From contig JAHABC010000001.1 in NCBI GenBank assembly GCA_018376535.1, positions 286,930 through 350,929 on the forward strand: 64,000 bases of DNA, given 5' to 3'. The notes under the pieces were generated by a model, which saw only the letters and a program-made list of their open reading frames with translations, ran no database searches and was not told where the DNA came from. Position 1 is the stretch's first letter, and each line of letters starts with the position of its first letter. The position numbers and the translations under genes are program-made. The DNA is from Ruminococcus sp. Lineage in GTDB: Bacteria > Bacillota > Clostridia > Oscillospirales > Ruminococcaceae. Shown in pieces: positions 34,032-41,908 of the stretch.

Positions 34032-34072
34032 CCCAAAAACAAAAGCGACTAAGATAATCTTTGCTTAGTCAC
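34032..34072 (-). terminator. Intrinsic terminator after GH44
   Basis: A 9-bp stem (34045-34053 with 34064-34072, one mismatch) is followed on the minus strand by a T-rich run. Confidence 0.75.
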
Positions 34073-34122
34073 TTTAGTTATGTTTTGTGTTTGTTCACAA
34101 ATTAGGGATTTTTTATATAGGT

Positions 34123-36408
34123 TTATTTATTTTTTAATAGAATATTTTTCAAAGCAGTAACATCTACAACGTTTATAGAGTTATCGCCGTTTATATCTGC
34201 ACTAGATGTACTTAAACTACTAACTCCAAGGATATGCTTTTTAAGAAGTAATAAGTCTAAGTAGTCCACTTTGTTATCATTGTTGATATCTCCAACGGTA
34301 GTAGAAGGTTCTATAGGGTCTACTGGTTCGGATTTCTCTTTGTAGTAGATAGTAATAGTCTTATAAGTAACGTTTAAATCCTCGCCCTTTTCAGCCTTTT
34401 CAGTAGATGCCCACCAATGTTGAAATTCAAGTTTATTATCAGCGATTTTACCCTCAATAGTTTCTTGATTTGCGTCAGTAAATGAGCCATCAAATTCAAC
34501 GTCTATAGTATTCGATGCGTTGGTAAACATATAGTTCTTAAATGCCCAAGTGCCACCCTCAAGATTTACACAAATACCTCCACCATATGACCACCATGAT
34601 GAACCTTGTGTACTAGAAGCATCAGCCTCAATAGATATCTTAGCTATATCGTTAGGATTATCTACATTTAATACTATGTTACCCTTTTCATCAAGATAGT
34701 CTGCAACGTTATAAGTAACTTCAGTATACTTTGGAGGTTCTACTGGAGTAGAAATATCAATATTATCGAAAGCGTTAGCATCGTTACTAACCACCACATG
34801 AACTACTGACAATGATTGTAAATCCACATCAAAGGAGTTGTTATTAATATCATCTTTAGATAGCTTATCTAAAACTACGATATCGGAAGAACCATCAACG
34901 ATACCATATACTACAGCACTCTTATAATCTGTAGAGGAGTTTTGTAAGTTTACGGTAGCAACCTCATCATTTTGAGTATCCTTGTTAGTTATAACTATGT
35001 TTACTTGACTATCATCAGTACCATCTATAGAGGCGTAAGCATTAGATTTAGAATTATCTTCAATAGAAGTTTCAAGTAAAGTATCCCCAAAATTAGAGCC
35101 GTTGCCATCATAGTTAGTGAATAGGTTAATTGCTGAGTATGTATATGGAGAACCATTTTCACAATCCCAGAAAGTAGCCATACCAACGCCATTATCGGCA
35201 AAACAACCGAGAGCCTCAGCCTCTACGATAGCACCAGTTATATCATTACCACCATAGAAATCGTATTCCGATATTGATAGCTTAGTATCAGGATAGTATT
35301 TATCTATAGCGTTTTGTAGGTTAGGTAGAATAGGCAAATCGCTAGGAAACCATTGTTTCATTTCGCCAATCCAACTGTTTTCGACGTAATTTTCATCGTA
35401 TAGAGTTCTAACGCCTTGCAAGATACCCTCTTGAGTTTTAGTATCTTGAGCGTAGTAATGAACATCAAGATAGTCTATTAAACGAGTACCAGCCTCATCA
35501 CTAGCCTTTTTCATTTCATCAAGATAGTAGTCTACAAACCAGTTGTAATCGCCTTGAGCCTTGATAGTATTCCATTCAGTGTCGCCTAAGTCTTGGGAGT
35601 CAAAACTTTTATATGCAAGATATCCCCAAAGAGCAGGGCCAAAGACATCGGCATTAGGGTCTATTTCCTTTACCACCTTAGCCAAATCAGTAGATTTATC
35701 TACAATCTCTTGAATACTAGTGCCGTTTGGGTGTAAATATGGGTGAGTATTATTCCAAAGAGCAGGTTCGTTATCCAAGCTATAGCCTTGAATACCTGTA
35801 GATGTAGTACTATCACCTAAAGTCTTAACTAGATAGTTTACATATTCGTCCATATATACGGTATTATCTGTTAAATCTGGAGTTAGACTTAAAACGCCAT
35901 TCTTTCTATTTTCGACCTTATTCCAACGACTAGATGGTGCTACTTCACCCTCCAATACTGAACCATTAGTATCAGCAGCAACATAACCAGCCATCTGTAG
36001 AGTAGTGAACTTATAGCCGATATCGTTTTTATTGCAGTAATCGGATAACTTTATAGCACAAGCTCCAGAAGTTGTAGATGTGGACAGATAAGTATCTGAA
36101 CTATTTTTCCAGTCCTCACCTGCATTAGAATAGTTTGTTTCCCAGTTATAGCCAGTAAATCTATTACCACCTTGACGTGCTACTGTAGTAGTTACTTTTT
36201 TAATACTGCTAGGTTCGTTAGTATCGTAGTTTATGCCATATATGTATGGACTAATCTCCTTCTTTTCACCACTAAGATTAACGTTAAACTCTGTCTTATA
36301 AGAAGTTCCTTCAGCGTTAGCGTTGATATATCCAACACTAGCGAAAGCACTAGATGTAATTATCAAAGCAGTTAGACAAGCACTAATTCTTGATATTTTT
36401 CTATTCAT
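34123..36408 (-). CDS. GH44 endoglucanase/xyloglucanase with accessory module and dockerin
   Basis: This secreted cellulosomal enzyme has 761 residues. It has a signal peptide (1-32) and a GH44 catalytic domain (about 35-545) with SPYIYGINYDTN, the acid/base Glu214 in LDNEPALW and the nucleophile Glu381 in LSISEYDF. A beta-rich module (about 566-691) with GSSWWSYGGG and HWWAST follows, then a type I dockerin (704-761). The module is homologous to modules in the GH26 enzyme and in the divergently encoded histidine kinase. The dockerin differs from the other three here at its recognition residues. GH44 enzymes cleave beta-1,4-glucans and xyloglucan. AAGGAAAGGA is the RBS. Confidence 0.93.
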   Translation of the reverse strand: MNRKISRISACLTALIITSSAFASVGYINANAEGTSYKTEFNVNLSGEKKEISPYIYGINYDTNEPSSIKKVTTTVARQGGNRFTGYNWETNYSNAGEDWKNSSDTYLSTSTTSGACAIKLSDYCNKNDIGYKFTTLQMAGYVAADTNGSVLEGEVAPSSRWNKVENRKNGVLSLTPDLTDNTVYMDEYVNYLVKTLGDSTTSTGIQGYSLDNEPALWNNTHPYLHPNGTSIQEIVDKSTDLAKVVKEIDPNADVFGPALWGYLAYKSFDSQDLGDTEWNTIKAQGDYNWFVDYYLDEMKKASDEAGTRLIDYLDVHYYAQDTKTQEGILQGVRTLYDENYVENSWIGEMKQWFPSDLPILPNLQNAIDKYYPDTKLSISEYDFYGGNDITGAIVEAEALGCFADNGVGMATFWDCENGSPYTYSAINLFTNYDGNGSNFGDTLLETSIEDNSKSNAYASIDGTDDSQVNIVITNKDTQNDEVATVNLQNSSTDYKSAVVYGIVDGSSDIVVLDKLSKDDINNNSFDVDLQSLSVVHVVVSNDANAFDNIDISTPVEPPKYTEVTYNVADYLDEKGNIVLNVDNPNDIAKISIEADASSTQGSSWWSYGGGICVNLEGGTWAFKNYMFTNASNTIDVEFDGSFTDANQETIEGKIADNKLEFQHWWASTEKAEKGEDLNVTYKTITIYYKEKSEPVDPIEPSTTVGDINNDNKVDYLDLLLLKKHILGVSSLSTSSADINGDNSINVVDVTALKNILLKNK

Positions 36409-36429
36409 AAGTAAACAAATCCTTTCCTT

Positions 36430-36439
36430 AAACGTTTTC
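36430..36439. promoter_or_regulatory. Putative LacI-type operator before GH44 (AAACGTTTTC)
   Basis: This CG-centred palindrome-like element lies immediately upstream of the GH44 ribosome binding site, about 22 bases before the start codon. The identical ten bases occur before GH5 at 49988-49997. Confidence 0.45.
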
Positions 36440-36577
36440 GTTATTCATTGATATTATAGTATCAAATAAACCTTGAAAAATCCTTGAAATTTTTTTAATA
36501 TTTTCAACTTTTTCAACAAAAATTTAATCTTATGTGATATAATAATAATATAATATTTTTGGGGGTGACTTCTTTCT

Positions 36578-37258
36578 ATGAAAGTTTTAATAGTAGAAGA
36601 TGAAAAAGATTTAGCTTGTGTGCTATCAGAAATGCTAAAACAAGAGGGTTATATTGTAAATAAGGTTCACAACGGTATAGATGGCTTAGATTATGCTCTA
36701 ACTAATACCTACGATGTAATAATCTTAGATATAATGTTACCTCAAATGAACGGTATTGAAGTACTAAAAGAAATCCGTAAGAATGGAATAAACTCATCTG
36801 TATTGCTACTTACTGCCAAATCAGAAGTGGAAGATAAGATAAATGGTCTTGATAACGGTGCAGACGACTATCTAACTAAGCCTTTTGTAACTAAAGAGTT
36901 CCTTGCAAGAGTTAGAGCGTTATCAAGAAGGAATAATAAACAGTACTTAGGAAATCAACTAACTTTTGGGGATATCTTAGTAGATAAACACAAGCATGAA
37001 CTCATAAAAGATACTCAAAAGATAAAACTATCACAAAAAGAGTATTCTATATTAGAAATGCTTATAGTAAATAAAGGAAATACTATATCTAAAGAGCAAT
37101 TTGTTCAAAAAATTTGGGGCTACGATACCGATATAGAATATAATTCTATTGAAGTATACATATCATTTGTGCGTAGAAAGTTAAATGCAATACATTCCAA
37201 CGTCAAGATTAACACCATTAGAAGTCTTGGTTATGCTTTAGAGGTGTCCAATGGATAA
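36578..37258 (+). CDS. OmpR-family response regulator
   Basis: The protein has 226 residues. The receiver domain (1-118) has the acidic pair VEDEKD, the phospho-acceptor Asp in VIILDIMLPQMNG and Lys in YLTKPF. The C-terminal winged helix (about 130-222) has KLSQKEYSILEML and IRSLGYALE. It is transcribed divergently from GH44 and overlaps the histidine kinase start by 8 bases. Expected to bind DNA as a phosphorylated dimer. The adjacent GH44 is a natural target candidate, but that is inference. Confidence 0.96.
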   Translation: MKVLIVEDEKDLACVLSEMLKQEGYIVNKVHNGIDGLDYALTNTYDVIILDIMLPQMNGIEVLKEIRKNGINSSVLLLTAKSEVEDKINGLDNGADDYLTKPFVTKEFLARVRALSRRNNKQYLGNQLTFGDILVDKHKHELIKDTQKIKLSQKEYSILEMLIVNKGNTISKEQFVQKIWGYDTDIEYNSIEVYISFVRRKLNAIHSNVKINTIRSLGYALEVSNG

Positions 37259-38960
37259 GACTATCTATAAAATTAGAAAAAAGTTCATAATAATGGCTAC
37301 TATAATATCATTTTGTATAATATCAATGATGGTTATAACTTTAAATCTGCTTATGAACCTTAACTACAAAGACGAAAACAAACTAGTAACCGATATAATA
37401 TCTCAAACTGCACTAGTAAATACGCCATCAATAGATACGGAAGTATTCTACTTTAAGGATTTAACTCCAGACGTTGATGGCAAATACAAACTACCATCGG
37501 TTAATGTAAACAATGTAGATAGAATTATCCTCCATGGAAGTATATCTTCTAAAGATAAGACTGCATCTTGGTATTGTGGTGGTGGTGGCTTGATGTTTAA
37601 CTTTCAACCATATGATAACAAAAGTATATTGGTTCACAAAGAGTACATTTTTAACAAAGATATATCTAGTGTTACAGTCGACTTTTCTAACTACAACGAT
37701 GTAATGTGTAACGGCGAATACATAACCTTAGACAATGGCAAGATAGTCGGTGATGGCTTAATAGTATCGGAAGTTTGGTGGACTTCCTCTAGTAAAGGGG
37801 TTCAAGATGATAACGTATCCATAAAACTAGATAGCATTGAAATTGTATATAAGTTCAATATAGATATAAATAATACTTCCAACTATAGCATAAAACATCA
37901 AGATTTTACTAACGTATTTGGAAATAACATTCCAGTAGTTCTAAACGGAATAAGTAGCTTTTATGTAATCACGGATAATAAGTACAATCTGCTAGAGATA
38001 AACTATGGAAACTTATTGAATAAAATCCCAGACGACCAAATATTAGAATATGTTAATACTATAAAAAATTCTAGCGATACGGGAACTATTCTAATAGGCG
38101 ATAACGTTCCGTACAGTTACACAAAGAAATCTAATGATAATATGCAAGTAATAATGTTCACCTATGATGGCTCAGAAAATAGCACTCTACGAATATTGTT
38201 AATAATATCCATATTAGTAGGAATGGTATTAATGTTGATACTATTTATAATAATACTAATAGTATCTAAGAACGTTATAGAACCCGTAAGGATATCTTTT
38301 GAAAAACAAAAGGAATTTATATCCAATGCTAGTCATGAGTTAAAAACTCCAATTACTGTAATATCTGCAACTACAGATTTACTACAAAATCAAGTTGGCG
38401 ACAATAGGTGGATTGCTTGTATTAAAGAACAATCCGAAAAGATGGGACGCTTAGTAAATGAACTTCTAACTTTAGCTAGAATATCCGAAATACAATCCAG
38501 TGGTAAAAATCTAAAAACTTTCGATATCTCACAAACGGTGAGTAACACAATACTATCTTTTGAGTGTACTGCCTATGAGGAAAATAAGAGTATAAACTCT
38601 AATATTGAACCGAACGTATCCTTTTTGGGCGACCAAAATAAGATAAGCGAACTAGTTAGCATACTTATAGATAATGCTATAAAATACTCTACGGCTAATA
38701 GTCAAATAGATTTCTCTTTAAAGAGTTCAAAAGGAAGTATATTATTAGAGTGTTCTAACTATTGTGATGATACCTCTACATTTGACGTAAACAAAATTTT
38801 TGAACGTTTCTATCGTACTGATAAGTCACACTCTAATGAAAAAGAAGGCTTTGGATTAGGATTATCTATAGCACAATCCATAGTAGAGTATCATAATGGA
38901 AATATTAAGGCTACAAAGCATAATAATATGGTAAAGTTTGTAATAAGTCTACCGAATTGA
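37251..38960 (+). CDS. Sensor histidine kinase with carbohydrate-binding-module-like ectodomain
   Basis: The protein has 569 residues. Membrane helices at about 11-37 and 312-339 enclose a 270-residue outer region. Its first half (about 76-202) is homologous to the accessory modules of the GH44 and GH26 enzymes here: KTASWYCGGGG, then EVWWTSSSKG, with DSIEIVYKF at the end. Its second half (205-305) resembles the usual clostridial kinase ectodomain (FYVITDNKYNLLEINYG). The cytoplasmic part has the H box SNASHELKTPITV (His362) and ATPase boxes ending in GFGLGLSIAQSIVEYHNG. It is cotranscribed with the response regulator (8-base overlap). Direct polysaccharide sensing is inferred. Confidence 0.93.
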   Translation: MDKTIYKIRKKFIIMATIISFCIISMMVITLNLLMNLNYKDENKLVTDIISQTALVNTPSIDTEVFYFKDLTPDVDGKYKLPSVNVNNVDRIILHGSISSKDKTASWYCGGGGLMFNFQPYDNKSILVHKEYIFNKDISSVTVDFSNYNDVMCNGEYITLDNGKIVGDGLIVSEVWWTSSSKGVQDDNVSIKLDSIEIVYKFNIDINNTSNYSIKHQDFTNVFGNNIPVVLNGISSFYVITDNKYNLLEINYGNLLNKIPDDQILEYVNTIKNSSDTGTILIGDNVPYSYTKKSNDNMQVIMFTYDGSENSTLRILLIISILVGMVLMLILFIIILIVSKNVIEPVRISFEKQKEFISNASHELKTPITVISATTDLLQNQVGDNRWIACIKEQSEKMGRLVNELLTLARISEIQSSGKNLKTFDISQTVSNTILSFECTAYEENKSINSNIEPNVSFLGDQNKISELVSILIDNAIKYSTANSQIDFSLKSSKGSILLECSNYCDDTSTFDVNKIFERFYRTDKSHSNEKEGFGLGLSIAQSIVEYHNGNIKATKHNNMVKFVISLPN

Positions 38961-39027
38961 TACACATATCACACTTGGATTTGTGCTAAACTTTTACGAT
39001 ATTTTGAGTATCACAAAAATTTTCTAT

Positions 39028-39056
39028 TTGACAATTTTCCTCTAATATGATATTAT
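39028..39056 (+). promoter_or_regulatory. Promoter of the lipoprotein pair
   Basis: TTGACA (39028-39033) and TATTAT (39051-39056) have a 17-base spacer. The -10 box ends 35 bases before the GTG start. Confidence 0.75.
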
Positions 39057-39091
39057 ATCTTATGTGTAATACAAGAAAGGTGTGAATTATT

Positions 39092-39862
39092 GTGAAAAAG
39101 TATCTACCCTTATTGATAATACCTTTGATGTTATCTGGTTGTGGTAAAAACTTGGACTTTGTTGATATCAATGACACTACAATTCAAGACACTACTACCG
39201 AACTACAGACTACAACATCTTTAGTTGAAACTACTTTGGATACTACTACAAGTACTAGTAATGTAGTTACTACAATAACTTCAGCAACACAAAATCCTAA
39301 TGAGATAGTTCTTTCAGAGAGTTCGTCTGCTACTACTACAGAGGCTACTACTACTACTAACATACTATCTAACTATGGCAACGATGAGCATCTTATTAGT
39401 TTAGCGACATCGCTATATAACATAGCTTGTGAAATGGCTTGGAATTACTACAATGGTTCTCCATACTCTTTGGACTATAATACCTATATTGAAGATGATT
39501 ACGGTGGTGTATACTTCCTAATAAATGACGATAGAATAAAATCCCTTGATGACGTTCATAACGATTGGTATGAGATATTCTCTTTTGAGGAAAATCCAAA
39601 AGATTTCAATGGACATTTCATTGAAAAAAATGACGGCGTATACGTCAATGACGGCACTAGAGGTGCTGATGTCTATTACAAGGATACAGAACTTACTGAA
39701 ATAACATCTATTCTTGGTGATGGCGAAGAAGTTACTTTCAAAGCTGTATCGCACTACGTTAGCCCAGATGATAATTCCCCTATGGAAGATAAAGTAAACG
39801 ATTTTTCCATAGTAGTAGAAGATGGTTCTTATCATGTTAAAAAGTTTACACTTCCATACTAG
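39092..39862 (+). CDS. Lipoprotein with Thr-rich linker, paralogue 1
   Basis: The protein has 256 residues and starts with GTG after GAAAGGTG. The lipobox LMLSGC lies at about residues 12-17. A Thr-rich linker spans about 28-95. The C-terminal domain (about 105-256) begins HLISLATSLYNIACEMAWNY and contains GGVYFLINDDRIKSLDDVHNDWYEIF. The same domain is found in the next gene, so the two are tandem paralogues. The protein is expected on the outer face of the membrane. I know no family for the domain. Confidence 0.72.
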   Translation: MKKYLPLLIIPLMLSGCGKNLDFVDINDTTIQDTTTELQTTTSLVETTLDTTTSTSNVVTTITSATQNPNEIVLSESSSATTTEATTTTNILSNYGNDEHLISLATSLYNIACEMAWNYYNGSPYSLDYNTYIEDDYGGVYFLINDDRIKSLDDVHNDWYEIFSFEENPKDFNGHFIEKNDGVYVNDGTRGADVYYKDTELTEITSILGDGEEVTFKAVSHYVSPDDNSPMEDKVNDFSIVVEDGSYHVKKFTLPY

Positions 39863-39877
39863 GTTGGTGAGTTTATT

Positions 39878-40558
39878 TTGAATAAGATATCTAATATATG
39901 TATAATTTTTTTAATGGTAACTCTGCTAATGGGTTGCACTGAGGAAATTCCAAACGATAATATATCGCCTATGGATAGTAGTCTATTAGGAATATCTGTA
40001 GGAACGTCATCTACACAAGAGGTAACTACTACTACAGTTACTACCACCGAAAGCGTTACATCTAAAGAGGTAACCACATCTGAATTGAAAGTTCTGGGAT
40101 ATACTCAAAAAGAGTTGACCTCCATAGCAGAAGATTTATACTATAAGGCTTGTGAAAAATATCAAGACGTACTTATAAACTGCTACTATGGTGTGGATTT
40201 ATACGATTGCATTGTGGACGAAACTGGTAAAAAATACTTTCTTGTAACTGATGATGCCTACAATACTATTCAAGATGTACTTACAGACTGGAACTCTATA
40301 TTTAGTAAATCTTTAGATAACTTAGTGGACGCATCATATTTAGAGTACAATGGATATCTATATGGCTACACTGCCATTAAACAACAGAATACCAACTACA
40401 ATAGTAGCAACTTAGAATACTATTCTAGTAATGATAATGAGGTCACTTTTAAAGTGGTTGCAGATTACTCATCTGGTGAAAAAATATTCAACTTTTCAAT
40501 TGAGTACTCCCCAGATACTCATGAGTGGCGTGTTAGTAAGTTTACCATGCCATATTAA
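39878..40558 (+). CDS. Lipoprotein with Thr-rich linker, paralogue 2
   Basis: The protein has 226 residues and starts with TTG; the RBS (GGTGAG) is weak. The lipobox LLMGC lies near residue 20. A short Thr-rich linker leads to a C-terminal domain (about 75-226) matching the upstream lipoprotein: ELTSIAEDLYYKACEKYQD and KKYFLVTDDAYNTIQDVLTDW. It ends in the same style (VSKFTMPY versus VKKFTLPY). It is probably cotranscribed with paralogue 1, 15 bases upstream. Confidence 0.7.
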   Translation: MNKISNICIIFLMVTLLMGCTEEIPNDNISPMDSSLLGISVGTSSTQEVTTTTVTTTESVTSKEVTTSELKVLGYTQKELTSIAEDLYYKACEKYQDVLINCYYGVDLYDCIVDETGKKYFLVTDDAYNTIQDVLTDWNSIFSKSLDNLVDASYLEYNGYLYGYTAIKQQNTNYNSSNLEYYSSNDNEVTFKVVADYSSGEKIFNFSIEYSPDTHEWRVSKFTMPY

Positions 40559-40575
40559 CTATATCTATAATGCTA

Positions 40576-40616
40576 TAACATCGGCTTAAAGTCGTTCGCA
40601 CTATGACTTGATGTTA
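40576..40616 (+). other. Stable hairpin before the LRR surface-protein gene
   Basis: TAACATC (40576-40582) pairs with GATGTTA (40610-40616), with an inner AAGTC/GACTT stem. No T run follows. It lies between the paralogue 2 stop and an unusual translation start, so it could be an mRNA structure rather than a terminator. Confidence 0.45.
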
Positions 40617-40644
40617 AATTCATAATTTGTTTGGAGTGGTTATT

Positions 40645-41859
40645 ATTAAAAATAAAAAAATTTTATGTCTAGTTACCTCTTTAGTTTTGATGTGTTCTAA
40701 CGTTACAAGTCTTTCGACGTTCGCCGAAACTGTTGAAGAAAGTACATCTGCTGATACTACAATATCTTCCGATGAACCCTCTACCGACGATATTCCATAT
40801 GAACCTGAACCCGACCCTGAACCTGAACCAGAGCCTCAACCTGACCCCGAACCTGAGCCAGAACCTCAACCCGACCCTGAACCTATTATCCCAGAAACTT
40901 CCCCTGAAGTTACTACTACCCCAGAAATTCAAACGGCTGCTTTTATGTATACTGTAAATAACAATGAGGCTGTACTAGTTAGTTGTAAAACTCCTGCCTT
41001 AGACGTTATAGACGTTCCAGAGTTTATTGACGGATATCCAGTAACTACCATCGCCGAAGATGTGTTTAGTCAATGCTATAACGCTGTAGAGATAAATATT
41101 CCATATTCAGTAAAAACCATCTCAGAGGGTGCTTTTAGAATGTGTACTAACTTGGAACACATTGGCGTGGCTACAGAAAACACTCACTATAAATCCTCTG
41201 ATGGCGTTTTGTATAGCTTTGATGGTGTTTCTATAATAGCATATCCATCTAATAAGTCTGGCGATACCTACACTATCGCTGAAAGTGTTAAGTATATGGG
41301 TACAGCTTGTTTTAATAACTGCGTCAATCTTGAGAGTATAGTATTACCATCTAACATATCTGTTATTGGATACAGTGCTTTTAATGGTTGTATAAATCTT
41401 AAAAACTTGACTGTAAACAATAATATTCAACTGTCGCAAACCATGTTTGAGAATTGCAACCTTGAAAAGATTTATGGCTATGAAAACTCTCAAGCTGAGG
41501 AGTTCGCTAGTATGTATGGTATAGAATTTGAATCCATTGGAGTGCTAGAAACCTCTCAAGCTACTACAGAAACTACCGTTGAGGAAACTACTATCACTAC
41601 TGTAGATACTACCCCCGTAGATACTACTACTTCAGAGGCTGAAAGCATAGTCTATTACGCTCCAGAACGTGAAAGTATGGATAAAACTCAAAAGATAGTT
41701 ATAGTTATAATAGTCATAGCTATGATTAGTCTAGTAGTTGCAGTAGCATCTAAGAGCCGTAAACGTGATGATGATGACGATGAAGATGATATTGACGATG
41801 AGGACGATATCGATGATGATGATGATGATGACGACGATAATATAGATATTGATGAGTAA
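40645..41859 (+). CDS. LRR (BspA-type) surface protein with Pro-rich region and polyacidic tail
   Basis: The protein has about 404 residues. A signal segment ends near SLSTFAE. A (D/E/Q-P)n stretch of about 33 residues follows, then BspA-type leucine-rich repeats (about 100-290; TTIAEDVFSQCYNAVEINIP, TISEGAFRMCTNLEHIGV). A Thr-rich linker, one transmembrane helix (about 344-366) and a tail of nearly only Asp/Glu after KSRKRD complete it. No ATG precedes the signal peptide. GGAG at 40633-40636 best fits an ATT start at 40645; GTG 40636 and TTG 40627 are alternatives without separate RBS. Likely membrane-anchored, function unknown. Confidence 0.72.
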   Translation: MKNKKILCLVTSLVLMCSNVTSLSTFAETVEESTSADTTISSDEPSTDDIPYEPEPDPEPEPEPQPDPEPEPEPQPDPEPIIPETSPEVTTTPEIQTAAFMYTVNNNEAVLVSCKTPALDVIDVPEFIDGYPVTTIAEDVFSQCYNAVEINIPYSVKTISEGAFRMCTNLEHIGVATENTHYKSSDGVLYSFDGVSIIAYPSNKSGDTYTIAESVKYMGTACFNNCVNLESIVLPSNISVIGYSAFNGCINLKNLTVNNNIQLSQTMFENCNLEKIYGYENSQAEEFASMYGIEFESIGVLETSQATTETTVEETTITTVDTTPVDTTTSEAESIVYYAPERESMDKTQKIVIVIIVIAMISLVVAVASKSRKRDDDDDEDDIDDEDDIDDDDDDDDDNIDIDE

Positions 41860-41870
41860 AATATTAAAAC

Positions 41871-41902
41871 AATCGGAACACATACACTATTGTGTTCCGA
41901 TT
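41871..41902. terminator. Bidirectional terminator
   Basis: A 12-bp perfect stem AATCGGAACACA/TGTGTTCCGATT lies between two convergent genes. Confidence 0.8.
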
Positions 41903-41908
41903 GCTTTA

